From Prorocentrum cordatum (lineage: Eukaryota > Sar > Dinophyceae > Prorocentrales > Prorocentraceae), in contig CAUYUJ010009513.1 of assembly GCA_963575745.1 (NCBI GenBank), positions 348,526-412,525 of the forward strand: 64,000 bases of DNA, given 5' to 3'. The position numbers and the translations under genes are program-made. Positions 10,485 to 19,475 of this stretch are shown piece after piece; position 1 is the first letter of the stretch, and every line of letters starts with the position of its first letter. Under the pieces are notes generated by a model. It saw nothing but the letters and a program-made list of their open reading frames with translations, was not told where the DNA came from and made no database searches.

Positions 10485-11693
10485 ATGGCCGAGCCCACTC
10501 CTACTTCTACGAGTACGGCCACACGCACGACTTCCATGTCGCCTCCGAGGCCGCAGGTGTCTGCGAAGGTTGAGACTCCTGTCCAAACGACCCTTGGCTA
10601 CGCTCACGTTAGAGGGGTTCCCCCGACGACGGCGCAGAGCGGGCCAAGGAGCTCTGGGGCAGGCGAATCGGCTGGAGACCCGCGGCCGCTTGTTCCTTGC
10701 CCGGATGTTCGTCCTGGACCCCCAGAGTGCAAGGCAGGCGCAGAGAAGACGCTGAAGATCTACATGCGCAACATCACCAAGTTGGGCCCCAACGTCGTGG
10801 ACCACCTCAAGAAGGACTGGCAGTGCTACGACATCGTGGGGCTCTGCGAACATCATCGAGGACCTGAGGATATGGACGACCAGGGCAACGACATTACGAA
10901 AGCTGGCTGGAGACCAGTTTTGTCTCCAGCAATGCCCAGGGACAACATCCAGAAGGCTGGTGGAACGTTGTTGGCTGTCAAGCGAGGTCTGAATGCTCGT
11001 TCTTTCGCTCACCTTGCCGCGGATGTCTCACAGTGCTACGGCACCAGTGATGGCGGCAAGAAAGAGCTCGGACGCGGCCCAGTCGACTTCCACGATTTCC
11101 CGGCCATGGGTATCAGAACGTCCTGGCAACAGATTGTTGTTGTGCAAATCTACCTTGATCATGGAATTGGAGTTAGAGGCAGAAACTACAGAAAGTTGCG
11201 AACGCTAGGAGGATTTCTATCTGCTCAGGCTGCCCCGTGGATCGCATTCGGAGATTGGAATGTAGAGCCTGCCGGTCTCGACACTTGGATGGAGAAGCTG
11301 GTCGCAGTGCAAGTCATCCCTGAGAATGTAGTTATAACGAGCTTCGCTGGAGAAGGGAGACTCTACGATTTCGCCGTCAGCTCCAAGGACCTCGCTCCCT
11401 TCGTGAGGATGGATGGCGAGTGGAGGGCACATGCAGGCCTGCAGATCACGCTGGGCCTGAACCCGTCTGACGCTGAGCACCGCACTTGTGCGGTGCCTAA
11501 GCCTTTCCCTCACCCTCCTCTGCCCAAGCGCGCGCCTGACCCATCCAGTAAGTCGAGTTTAAAGAAGAGCAGATCTAAACCCAAGCCTGTGCCAGAGAAT
11601 GTTTGCATTTATCAGCCTCGACGAGGCGCCGAAGGAGCCCCAGGGTTTGGAGATGCCGAGGCCCCCATCCGACCCTTTGCCAGCGGTGGGTGA
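10485..11693 (+). CDS. LINE-1 ORF2, endonuclease part (APE/EEP-like)
   Basis: N-terminal part of ORF2. After a Thr/Ser/Pro-rich leader come the landmarks of the endonuclease/exonuclease/phosphatase fold: an early Glu motif (GLCEHHR), the GDxN motif as FGDWNVEP, a late Asp (YDFAVSS) and a terminal His region (RAHAGLQITL). LINE-2 has the matching blocks GGFNVEP and IDFFVVS. In LINEs this domain nicks the target to prime reverse transcription. The frame stops at 11693, but the next frame (about 11599-11832) continues with an acidic Pro/Glu-rich linker, so the chain was probably continuous before a shift near 11600. I used ATG 10485; open codons extend slightly further upstream. Confidence 0.75.
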   Translation: MAEPTPTSTSTATRTTSMSPPRPQVSAKVETPVQTTLGYAHVRGVPPTTAQSGPRSSGAGESAGDPRPLVPCPDVRPGPPECKAGAEKTLKIYMRNITKLGPNVVDHLKKDWQCYDIVGLCEHHRGPEDMDDQGNDITKAGWRPVLSPAMPRDNIQKAGGTLLAVKRGLNARSFAHLAADVSQCYGTSDGGKKELGRGPVDFHDFPAMGIRTSWQQIVVVQIYLDHGIGVRGRNYRKLRTLGGFLSAQAAPWIAFGDWNVEPAGLDTWMEKLVAVQVIPENVVITSFAGEGRLYDFAVSSKDLAPFVRMDGEWRAHAGLQITLGLNPSDAEHRTCAVPKPFPHPPLPKRAPDPSSKSSLKKSRSKPKPVPENVCIYQPRRGAEGAPGFGDAEAPIRPFASGG

Positions 11694-12018
11694 AGCTCCA
11701 GGGGAAGACTTTGAGTGCGATTTTCCTGAGGTCGGCCAGGCCCCCGAAGACCCCGAGACCGAACCCCAGGAGCAGCCCCCGCTAGAAGTAGATCCCGCTC
11801 CGTCCTCCGAGCCTCCCCCCCCCTCCTCCTGACGCCCGTTTGCTTGGAGATGTTTGGGCACAGACCCATCCCGATAAGCGCGTGCTGAGAGAGATCGAGC
11901 GAGGAGCCCCTTCGGTGATCCGCAGCTGTTTAGGGTATCTTGCCGACCCCGTGGCTTCTGAACAGCTTGCTGTGAAGTTCGGCATCTGGGCTTCTCGCAT
12001 GGGGGACTTTTTATTGTG
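11599..12018 (+). pseudogene. LINE-1 ORF2 linker between endonuclease and RT (frameshifted)
   Basis: Frame 11599-11832 encodes an acidic Pro/Glu-rich linker (EDPETEPQEQPP). At the C run near 11816 the sensible reading moves to another frame, giving a stretch that begins DARLLGDVWAQ and contains LREIERGAPS. At the five-G run near 12004 it moves again to a reading with YCEACAIPPEAQP, which then runs into the RT frame. Each break sits at a homopolymer. No independent function is proposed. Confidence 0.5.
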
Positions 12019-12173
12019 AAGCTTGCGCTATCCCGCCAGAGGCTCAGCCAGCTTTTAAGGGGCGAGGCGTTATACAACCTATTCAGGTCAAGGCTATAAG
12101 CAGAAAGTCCGCCACGCTGCAGTCCGTACATAACGATTGTAACTGGTGGGCTGTTTTAAGTTCTCATTTATCC

Positions 12174-13997
12174 TTGCTAGGCAGAGTCATGAACAAGTCA
12201 GGGTCTGGTAAGACCGTAGACCAGCTGCACGCTAAGATTTTATCCCTGGCCCCGCGCACTCCAAGATTAAAGCTGCCCTCCCTCGACAGGGACGCGGCCA
12301 CATCTTGGAGACGCGCCTTGGAGGAGATCCCACACCTGTCTGCCAAACAGATTCTCCCCTTGGCCGAGGCAGCTGACAGGAACTTTAACCGTGCTTCCAG
12401 AATTGTAACGGACCGTGCGTTAAAAGGTTTTTCAGATTGGGCAGAAAGTGCTGGCAGTTTAGGAGGCCTCCACAAATTAACAAAGCCAAAGCCCCGCCAA
12501 ACGAGCGAGGCCCTGGGCGAAGGAGGTCTGCCCACATACACTTTTTCAGAATTGATGAACGCACGTGCAAAGCCCTGGATTAAAAAATGGACCAGGCAAG
12601 ATAGTCGAGGCCAGCTGGAGCAGACTTCTCGAGAGGTGCGCGAGAGTGCTCTGGAGGCCCCTCCTCTTCCTCCGTTGGACCCCTCTCGTTTGGATCGCAT
12701 CCTCCAGAACACCCCAGAGCGCAAGTCACGTGGTTGTATCAACATTAGTGCCCGAGATATTTCAAGGCTGCCGCCATCCGCCCGGTCTGAGCCCCTGGAT
12801 ATTTTCCACACTATGGAGGGTTCCATCTCGTGGCCGTGGCAGATGCTGCAGGCTTGGGTTGCTCTCCTGCCTAAGGATTCTGGAGCCGACCGTAGCATAG
12901 CCAGTTTTGCATACGTGGCACGACTGTGGGAGCGTACGCGTGGAGATTGCACTGACCAGTGGGCAACCGACAGGCAGCGCAAAGCCAGGTTTGATGACGC
13001 TGTCAGGGGTAGCTCTGCCGCCCAAGCTGCCCTGCGCAGGCTGGTGCTTGACGAGAGCGCCCGCGAATTTCAGGTAACCGCTGCATCTGCCCTTTTAGAC
13101 GCTGACAGTTTTTATGACAGTTTAGACCCCCTGTTGATTCTGCAACTCGGTACAAAGCACAATTACCCTTGCGTCGTGCTCGCCCTTAGTATCCAGTTGC
13201 ACCTCGCCCCCAGATTTCTGCGGAATTTGCGTTCTTTCTCGGATGCCATCCTCCCGTGGTGGGCTTTGCTCGCTGGATGCAGGTCGGCCCAGCACTTGGC
13301 GGCTTGTGCGCTGATGGACCTCATGTTTGAGGTCAACTCTCGGTTTCAACCAGGACTCGAGGCACGCACGTGGGTTGATGACGTGAATAGCAGGGCTGAA
13401 GGCACAGCCCAGCAGGTCACATCTAGCACAGTCGAGTTTGTGCGTGATTTCAAAGTCGGTCTTGACAACTTACGTTTGTCTCTGTCCAGCAAGTCTTGCA
13501 TCATTGCCTCATCCCCGCTCGTCGCCAAAGAAGTGTGGGTTGAGCGCGCCAAGACAGGTATCGCCGTGCACGTTTCAGGCAGTGCCCCCGATCTCGGCAT
13601 CGACAGAGGCCACAATGTTAATCGTCGCCGCACCCGAGGACTCCAGAGATGGCGCAAGGGAGATCGGAGAGGCAACCGTATAGCCAGCCTACGTTCGCTC
13701 AAGCAACGTATTCGCCGCAAGCTTTTTAAACCAGGTGCTGTCCCGCAGGCCATGCACGAGTTAAAACTTGTTGGGGTGACCCCAGGTCGGCTACAGAAGT
13801 TGCGGCAGTCCGCCTGCCCGTGCCGTCTGGGAGCAAAAGCAAGGCAGGTGTCTCACGACGATTTTAGCCCTGGGGTTCGGATCCAGGGACCCTGCGGTTG
13901 TCGCTGTCATAGACATGTTGGTGGAGTGGTTCCGCTATTTGGGAATGGACGGTACCCCGATCGGCCGCCTCCAAGACGCCTGGAGGAAGATGAATAG
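12174..13997 (+). CDS. LINE-1 ORF2, reverse transcriptase part
   Basis: RT domain of LINE-1. The open frame extends upstream of 12174 (to about 12010) without stops. Finger/palm motifs can be followed: LLPKDSGADRSI (domain 2), the motif A Asp in ALLDADSFYDSL, motif B around AGCRSAQHLAAC, the catalytic pair in WVDD (13371-13382) and a motif D-like LSSKSCII. The catalytic Asp pair is intact, unlike LINE-2. A basic thumb-like region follows (RRRTRGLQRWRKGDRRGNR). The useful reading leaves this frame near 13810-13850 and continues in the next one as RNase H, so the last 50 or so codons to 13997 are probably not native. Confidence 0.75.
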   Translation: MLGRVMNKSGSGKTVDQLHAKILSLAPRTPRLKLPSLDRDAATSWRRALEEIPHLSAKQILPLAEAADRNFNRASRIVTDRALKGFSDWAESAGSLGGLHKLTKPKPRQTSEALGEGGLPTYTFSELMNARAKPWIKKWTRQDSRGQLEQTSREVRESALEAPPLPPLDPSRLDRILQNTPERKSRGCINISARDISRLPPSARSEPLDIFHTMEGSISWPWQMLQAWVALLPKDSGADRSIASFAYVARLWERTRGDCTDQWATDRQRKARFDDAVRGSSAAQAALRRLVLDESAREFQVTAASALLDADSFYDSLDPLLILQLGTKHNYPCVVLALSIQLHLAPRFLRNLRSFSDAILPWWALLAGCRSAQHLAACALMDLMFEVNSRFQPGLEARTWVDDVNSRAEGTAQQVTSSTVEFVRDFKVGLDNLRLSLSSKSCIIASSPLVAKEVWVERAKTGIAVHVSGSAPDLGIDRGHNVNRRRTRGLQRWRKGDRRGNRIASLRSLKQRIRRKLFKPGAVPQAMHELKLVGVTPGRLQKLRQSACPCRLGAKARQVSHDDFSPGVRIQGPCGCRCHRHVGGVVPLFGNGRYPDRPPPRRLEEDE

Positions 13998-15303
13998 CCG
14001 TGTCGCCACCATCCCAGCCAACCGCAGGTGGTTCAGAATCCGTGGCCCCATGTCTGCTATCATCACCTCCCTCCTTGCGCTTGGATGGGACACTCCTGGG
14101 CTCTTCGAGTGGCGCGACCCATTCGATGAGCGCTGGGGGGCCCCCATCCAAGACATCCCCTCTCTCCGCGCGCTGCTCTCTCCTTACGACCCCTCCGACC
14201 TGCTGGCCGCCGTCCACAAGACTGTGGAGGTCAAGCTGTGGGCAGGCGCCTCCACCCAGCACTTGGGAGGCGGGATGGAGGAGGGTGTCGATTTGTTCAG
14301 CTTAAGGCAGCAGCTCGCGAGGCTCGAGAAAGCCCAAGAGTTCCAGGCCAGAGCTGCAATCGAGTGTGCCGCAGCAGCGGGTATGTGGCCCAGACAGCGC
14401 ATTGCAGAGTGCTGCGTTGTGCAGGATTTTGACCCCACGTGCCCTAGGTGCGGAGGGGCCCCCGAGAGCCTCCGCCACCGTGTTTGGCAATGCCCGAGCA
14501 ATGCGGACCTCCCAGAGTGCCTAGATATGCAAGATGTGGTCGAGGCAGCCGAGACTGCCCTAGACCAGGATTCAAATCCTTGTTTTAGGCTCCGAGGCAT
14601 GATCCCTTCCAACCTCGCGTCCATCCCCGACCCCCCCGACGCAGTCGAGCTGCACGACGTGACCTACCCACCCATTGAAACTAGCGGTGTTGCGACCCTC
14701 GGTGGTGGCGGGCCCCCAGCTGAAGTGGTGGGGCGTCTGTTCGCGGGTGACGGGTCTGGGGGTGCGAATGCTATGGGCCCAAGGCTTCGGCGATGTGCCT
14801 GGGCGTGGGTCGAGCTCAACCCGGGGTCTCTGGAAGTGGAGGTCGTGCGTCGTAGGAGCGCCCCCTTGGCTGGTCGTAGACAGACCTCCAACAGGGCTGA
14901 GCTTTGGGCTCTCCTAGATTGCGTGCAACAGATTTCGGATGCTTTGACTTGTTTGAGTGACTCGGCCTACGTTGTCCGAGGCTGGTTCAAACTTCTGGCG
15001 GGCGGCATGCCCAAGTCTAACCTCGATTTGTGGTTTTCCTTGGCCCAGGTCGCCGAAACCAGGGCCCGAGGAATCACCGTAATTAAAATTGAGAGCCATG
15101 TGAGCGAAGATCGATACCGCGCACTTGGACTCCCTGAGCTGTTTTGCCTTGCGAATGCCGAGGCCGATCGGATCGCCGAGTGGGAAGCTCGGATGTGCCA
15201 GATAGACCCTGACACAACCCAGAGTGTCATCGCTCTTGACGCTCTCGCCGAGCAGGTCCGTCTCCGTCTTGCTGCAACTCTCATTGCCTCTGCCCCTTCA
15301 TGA
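13852..15303 (+). CDS. LINE-1 ORF2, zinc knuckle and RNase HI part
   Basis: C-terminal part of ORF2. A CPRCGGAPESLRHRVWQCP zinc-binding stretch sits mid-way. RNase HI residues follow in order: Asp in AGDGSGG, Glu in NRAELWALL, Asp in LSDSAYVV, a His in IESHVSED and Asp in NAEADRIAEW, so the D-E-D-D set looks complete. RNase H would remove the RNA template during cDNA synthesis. The frame is entered by a shift from the RT frame; the first codons here (LTTILALGFGSRDP) align in style with the LINE-2 segment TLALLMTPSPKCDP. The first in-frame Met is at 13915. It ends at TGA 15301-15303. Confidence 0.75.
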   Translation, partial: LTTILALGFGSRDPAVVAVIDMLVEWFRYLGMDGTPIGRLQDAWRKMNSRVATIPANRRWFRIRGPMSAIITSLLALGWDTPGLFEWRDPFDERWGAPIQDIPSLRALLSPYDPSDLLAAVHKTVEVKLWAGASTQHLGGGMEEGVDLFSLRQQLARLEKAQEFQARAAIECAAAAGMWPRQRIAECCVVQDFDPTCPRCGGAPESLRHRVWQCPSNADLPECLDMQDVVEAAETALDQDSNPCFRLRGMIPSNLASIPDPPDAVELHDVTYPPIETSGVATLGGGGPPAEVVGRLFAGDGSGGANAMGPRLRRCAWAWVELNPGSLEVEVVRRRSAPLAGRRQTSNRAELWALLDCVQQISDALTCLSDSAYVVRGWFKLLAGGMPKSNLDLWFSLAQVAETRARGITVIKIESHVSEDRYRALGLPELFCLANAEADRIAEWEARMCQIDPDTTQSVIALDALAEQVRLRLAATLIASAPS

Positions 15304-15312
15304 CAGTTGCAG

Positions 15313-15906
15313 TCAGAGAGAGAGGGCGAAGCCCCTCGACGGACTTCGGAACGCCAGTTGGCACACCGCTCCGCCATGTCCAGCTGCCTCTAGAGCCCGC
15401 CTGACACTCCTGCGCCACGCAGCTTGCTCCCTCCGCTTTGCCTCGGTCGGGTCGACAGGTCGGGCGAGCGGGTCGTTCTGTTCGCCCATGGCGATCCCGA
15501 ACGGTACCAACGTGCCCTCGGCTTCCTCGGCGTCACCGTTCTCATCATCGACGTCCTCTCCATCGGCGCCGCCTCCTGCCCCATCGCCGCCGGCAGTCCC
15601 ACCGACGCCGTCGCCCGCAGCTGCTGCCACGAGGTCACCGCGAATGTCGCAGAATGCAAACCACGTGTCCGACAGAAAACCATGCGGAGCCGCAAGCCTC
15701 CCGAACCAGTTGGGGGCTTCTTGTACCTTCTGCCATTTGTTCGACGGGAAGCTGGAGGGGAGCCCGCCAAGCATATGTTTGGACAGCAGGTTGACAGTAT
15801 TCTTGACGTGCTCGGCGTCAGACTCGCCATCATCGGGAAACAGCTCGACAGTATCGGTGCGAGACCAGTCGCCTGGGAGGCAAGCCATGATCATAGCCGA
15901 CTGCAC
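15313..15906 (-). pseudogene. 3' part of an unrecognised minus-strand gene
   Basis: Open frame that would follow 16447-15830 on the same strand after a frame change or small intron. It has an orderly, low-repeat N-terminal half (FPDDGESDAEHVKNTVNLL, WFGRLAAPHGFLSD) and a Gly/Ala/Asp-rich middle before a basic C terminus. It is convergent with LINE-1 RNase H, 10 bp apart. No family is recognised. It may be the tail of the same gene as the two segments upstream. Confidence 0.4.
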
Positions 15907-16447
15907 ACGTACGATTCACAAAGTAGTCGAGGAGCTGCTGGTTCTTCTGGCGTTGTGAATCTAAGGGGCGCCGGCCTCGGATAATCCCACCGTTCATGAT
16001 CCTCCTGCGGAGCACTCGAACGAAAGCTCTGCGGAACGACCTCATCATTCCGCCTCCCCGTAGTGCGAGAATACCATGTTTGATCCAAGTCACGGTGCGG
16101 TCCAGGACGCCTAGCGATACTTCCCGAGTGGTGGACAGTTTATGAAGGACACATTGCGTTCGAAGTTGCCGATCTCCAGACTCAACAGCTTCAGCTCGCT
16201 CTGCTCGCGCTATGCTCGAGTCGCCATCCGAGCACGAGGCACGCGAACACGTCTCGAAGCTCGTCTTGCACCCGTCTAGCAGCAGCGCGCCTTGAGCGAA
16301 CTTGATGGCCTGCCTCCAGTTGTTTCCGGACGTGCTCTCGACGGCGAGCGTCGGGATCCAGGGGTGGTACCTCCACTGGGTAAGAATTAATGCGCGTACC
16401 CCCGTTTCCCTGACATTCGGTCCATCATACACCCTACCGTGACCCAA
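15830..16447 (-). pseudogene. Middle part of an unrecognised minus-strand gene (hAT-like C..H motif)
   Basis: The frame has balanced composition with conserved-looking Trp, Cys and His residues. It contains QCVLHKLSTTREVS, which resembles the C-x2-H-x-L region of hAT-type transposases, followed by a hydrophobic helix (LDRTVTWIKHGIL) and a basic stretch. It is separated from 17230-16723 by about 275 bp that may be intronic or decayed. A transposase origin is inference on short motifs only; a dinoflagellate-specific repeated gene family is an equal alternative. No start codon can be fixed. Confidence 0.4.
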
Positions 16448-16722
16448 AATGCTCTAGTGCACCATCTCCTAAACCTGCAGATGTCACCCTTGCTTTCTGT
16501 CGCCAGTCCCAGTTACACTCTACCCTCCCCGCGCCCGCATCTAGCTCCCGTGTATCCACGCAGGCCCCTTGGGCCTTGCACGTTGGCGGTGCGCTGCGTT
16601 TACTTGGGCCCTAGGAGGACCCCGACCAGCGTTACATTGTGTGTTCCCATGGGGGGGGGGGCACGTGATCAACAAGTATCGGTTGCCAAGCTGGAAGAGG
16701 GTCTGGACAGATATGAGCGCGT

Positions 16723-17230
16723 TCACGAGTTTGGTGGGGCCAACGTCGCCTTGGGCGAGGTCAGCTGGATCAAGAGCGTCCCCGAGATGCACGACGTCCC
16801 GAGGTCATACATGTCATCGGCGACCCTCGGCAACCCCATATCGCTATCCACCACGCAAGCTTTCATGGGTGTTTCGTCTGTTCGGATCGATATATTCATA
16901 TTGATGGCCCTACCCCCCTTCTGGACGACGCTCGCGGCAGTCGTGTCGATGGCCTGGCGAAGGCGCCCGTTGTGCACGACGCCGAGAACGCAGTGGTGCC
17001 ACATGAGCTTCACCCTAACCCACTTATGGTCTAAACCGAGCTGAGTGCCAAGAGTCCTGACGCACTCTCTCATCACCGACCTGCTCGAGGACATGATCTG
17101 GGCCGCCATGCGCCTGACGCCCTCGCAGGCTCTGGGCGCCGCGTCCGTCAGCTGCAGCGCGACCTCGGCCAGGCGCATGACGACAATCGGGCAGCACTCC
17201 AGGGCATCTCCTGGGAAAACGTTTGGGCCG
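16723..17230 (-). pseudogene. 5' part of an unrecognised minus-strand gene
   Basis: The frame is open from about 17230, so the Met at 17178 is internal or a late start. It shows an Ala/Arg-rich amphipathic helix, then KLMWHHCVLG and a strand-like TDETPMKACVVDSD. An acidic strand of this kind can host the first catalytic Asp of RNase H-fold transposases, but that is speculative. It ends at TGA 16723 while another frame runs on through 16541 (FQLGNRYLLI), which suggests a shift or an intron. The three segments from 17230 to 15313 read as one broken gene. Confidence 0.4.
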
Positions 17231-18189
17231 ATGGGATCGTGGCCGAAAGCGGGGCGGGGGGGGGGCGAATGGCGCGGAGGTTGCGACGGGAGTCATGGGG
17301 CAGGGGGCAAGGGGAAAGGGCGACGAGCGGAAGGCGGGGGCAGGAGGAGGGGGTGAGCATGGGCGGGCAAAGCGTTGGAAGGACGGGGATGATGGATGAG
17401 GGGAATAGGGAAGTTGGGCGAGGTATCCAGCGGGGGGGGGGGGAGCGGGGCTCTGAAGAAAAGGGGGGCTGATTTCGAATAGCCGCGGCGACGCGGGGGG
17501 GGGGGTAGGGGGGGGGGGCATACCGACGCCGTTACCTGTGTTTTCTGTCTGCCTTGCCTCGCCTCCTGCTTCTCCTTACCTGTGTTTTCTGTCTGCCTTG
17601 CCTCGCCTCCTGCTTCTCCTCCCCACTCCACCTCCCCCTCATACTCATCACACTATTGATGCGCCGTATGTCCTGCTGACAGCTGCTGCGCAGCTCGCCG
17701 CGCCTCGAAGAGCCACCGCTCCTCGGGCGGTCGCAGCGGCGCCGCGACGAGCTCGCCGTCGCCCGCGCCGCCAGCCGCCTCGGCCCGCGCCGCCCGCGCC
17801 ACTGGGGCGGCGTCCTCCTCCATTCGAGCATCAGCCCGAACAAAAACATCGGGCACGCCTTGGGCCGACGCGCCTACTTCTACGGGCGTTGATATTCGTG
17901 TTCCTCATCCTATTATTGCTCCTCCTCCTGCCCGTCCCCGTCCCACGCATGATGGTGAAACACTTGGCACACTTCCCTGAGATAAACGAAAGGCCCCAAA
18001 ACATAAACCTGAATAGATACATTAATGGGAGGAATCCCCACTCAAGGAGAGGGGCCTCATGCCAGGCGCGAGCGCGCGGGCCAAGGCTTTCAACAAGGCC
18101 AAGGCCCGCCCAGCCTGCGGCGGAAGGGGTCCCTCCCCTCCCTCCCCCCCCTCCCTTTTGAGCTCACTGGAGCCCTCGGTGCACAAATC
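17231..18189. repeat. Low-complexity spacer with a 45-bp tandem duplication
   Basis: G-rich tracts fill 17250-17520. A perfect or near-perfect head-to-tail duplication of about 45 bp (TTACCTGTGTTTTCTGTCTG...) lies at 17531-17620. No gene is recognisable. Confidence 0.6.
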
Positions 18190-18231
18190 CCACTCCTCCT
18201 CCTCCTCCTCCTCCTCCTCCTCCTCCTGGGC
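18190..18231 (+). repeat. (CTC)n microsatellite
   Basis: Short CTC array in the 3' flank of LINE-2. Confidence 0.85.
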
Positions 18232-18298
18232 GCTGCACTGGAGGCGGACACAGTGTCTCCGCCTCAACGCTGGGCCGCTACCCCACGCGGTGACTTAC

Positions 18299-18348
18299 CT
18301 GGCACCACGCGGGGCAGCGGTCGCCCCCTCGTAGCCACCGGCGTGGGC
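18299..18348 (-). other. Possible 50-nt exon with canonical splice signals
   Basis: On the minus strand a pyrimidine-rich run (TTCTTCTCAATTTTCTTC..) leads to CCGCAG at 18351-18349. Fifty nt later CCAG is followed by GTAAGTCA at 18298. Both signals fit canonical cis-splicing unusually well. It lies about 200 bp 3' of the LINE-2 RNase H stop, so it could be an exon of a host gene interrupted by LINE-2 or pure coincidence. Confidence 0.3.
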
Positions 18349-18546
18349 CTGCGGAGGGGCGCAACAAATAAAGAAAGAAGAAAATTGAGAAGAACGGCAG
18401 CAAGCGGCACACACGGCTTAGAAGATTCGAAGCGTGAGCGACGCCAACCAACTGCACAGAGGAATCAGAACAGAACATGCACGCCGCGTGCCAGCATAGC
18501 TGACACCACCTCAATGAGGGATTGGCGAGCCTGTCATCATCTTCTC

Positions 18547-19475
18547 TCAAAGAGCTTGCAGCTCAGAAACATGAAACATGGCATTGGCAATCTTAAACCT
18601 CTCCTGTGTCAGCAAACGGGTCCCGACGGTCTTTCCCCACTTAGGAGTCTGCTGGGGACACGGAGAGTTGAGCCCCTTAGAGAGCCTGTGGGAGCTCTGA
18701 CAACCACACACGCTACAGCAGACATACCTGGTGGGGTCAGGCACGGTCGGGGCTATAAACGTGTACAGTTTGTGCGGCTTCAAACCCCTAACTACAAACA
18801 ACTGGTTAGTGGCTTTTGCACGCTCCTGCAAAGTGGGCGGCTGGGCTTTGACGAGCACGAGAGAGGGAGGGGCCTCAGGGTCTCGAACACGCCGCTCACG
18901 GTGCAAGCAATCCTTCCCAGAGAGCACAGCCCCCACACTAGCGACCCAGACACCCATGCCTTTGACGAACTTCTGGTGCTGGAGAAGGAGCTTTCTGAGG
19001 GCCATCGCAGGCCTGCGCATGTGGGTTCTGCACCTGGCCTCCTGATCCGCAATCCTGTTGCCCTCAGTGTGTCGAACCGATTGGACACCGTCACGCAACT
19101 GCCTGCGGGTGATGTGACTTTTGACCTTGTCAATCGTGAAACCGCCCCCCCAATCGTGGACCTTCTGCCAGTCGAGCTTCCACAAGTGTGCCCACGCAAA
19201 GCTGGCACAGGTGGCACGCTCCTCTCCCAGCAGATTGACTCCACTGACAACAAAGACCGAGTCAGAGTACATCGCCACAGGAGGAATAGCATGCTGCAAG
19301 GCAATATACAATGCAAACAGCTCAGCCCCGTCGATGTCCTGATGCGGCCCTGGGGGGAAGCCCGAAACAGTACACGCAGCGCGATCCGCCAGAGGATGCA
19401 ATGCAACCGCTGAGAATCCAGCCACGGGATAGGAGGGAAACTCATCAAAACACGATCCATCCAGATAAATATCTC
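18547..19475 (-). CDS. LINE-2 RNase HI part
   Basis: C-terminal domain of LINE-2 ORF2. The first catalytic Asp lies in YLDGSCFDEF near 19465-19445, upstream of the first Met in this frame (19425). Then come Glu in DGAELFAL, Asp in YSDSVFVVSGV, His in KVKSHITRR and Asp in GNRIADQEAR, so all expected catalytic positions are present. After the RNase H core there is a Cys-rich tail (YVCCSVCGC). The frame is entered by a shift from the end of RT at 19474. The stop is at 18547. Confidence 0.75.

Larger units (their letters stand above)
9091..15400 (+). mobile_element. LINE-1: non-LTR retrotransposon (ORF1, endonuclease, RT, RNase H)
   Basis: The order is spliced-leader relic, ORF1 with a zinc finger and coiled coil, then an ORF2-type chain of APE-like endonuclease, reverse transcriptase, zinc knuckle and RNase HI. 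This is typical of RNase H-bearing LINE clades. The reading frame breaks about five times, several times at G or C homopolymers, so the copy is either dead or carries sequencing indels. The 3' end was placed just after the RNase H stop; no poly(A) tail or target duplication was recognised. Confidence 0.8.
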
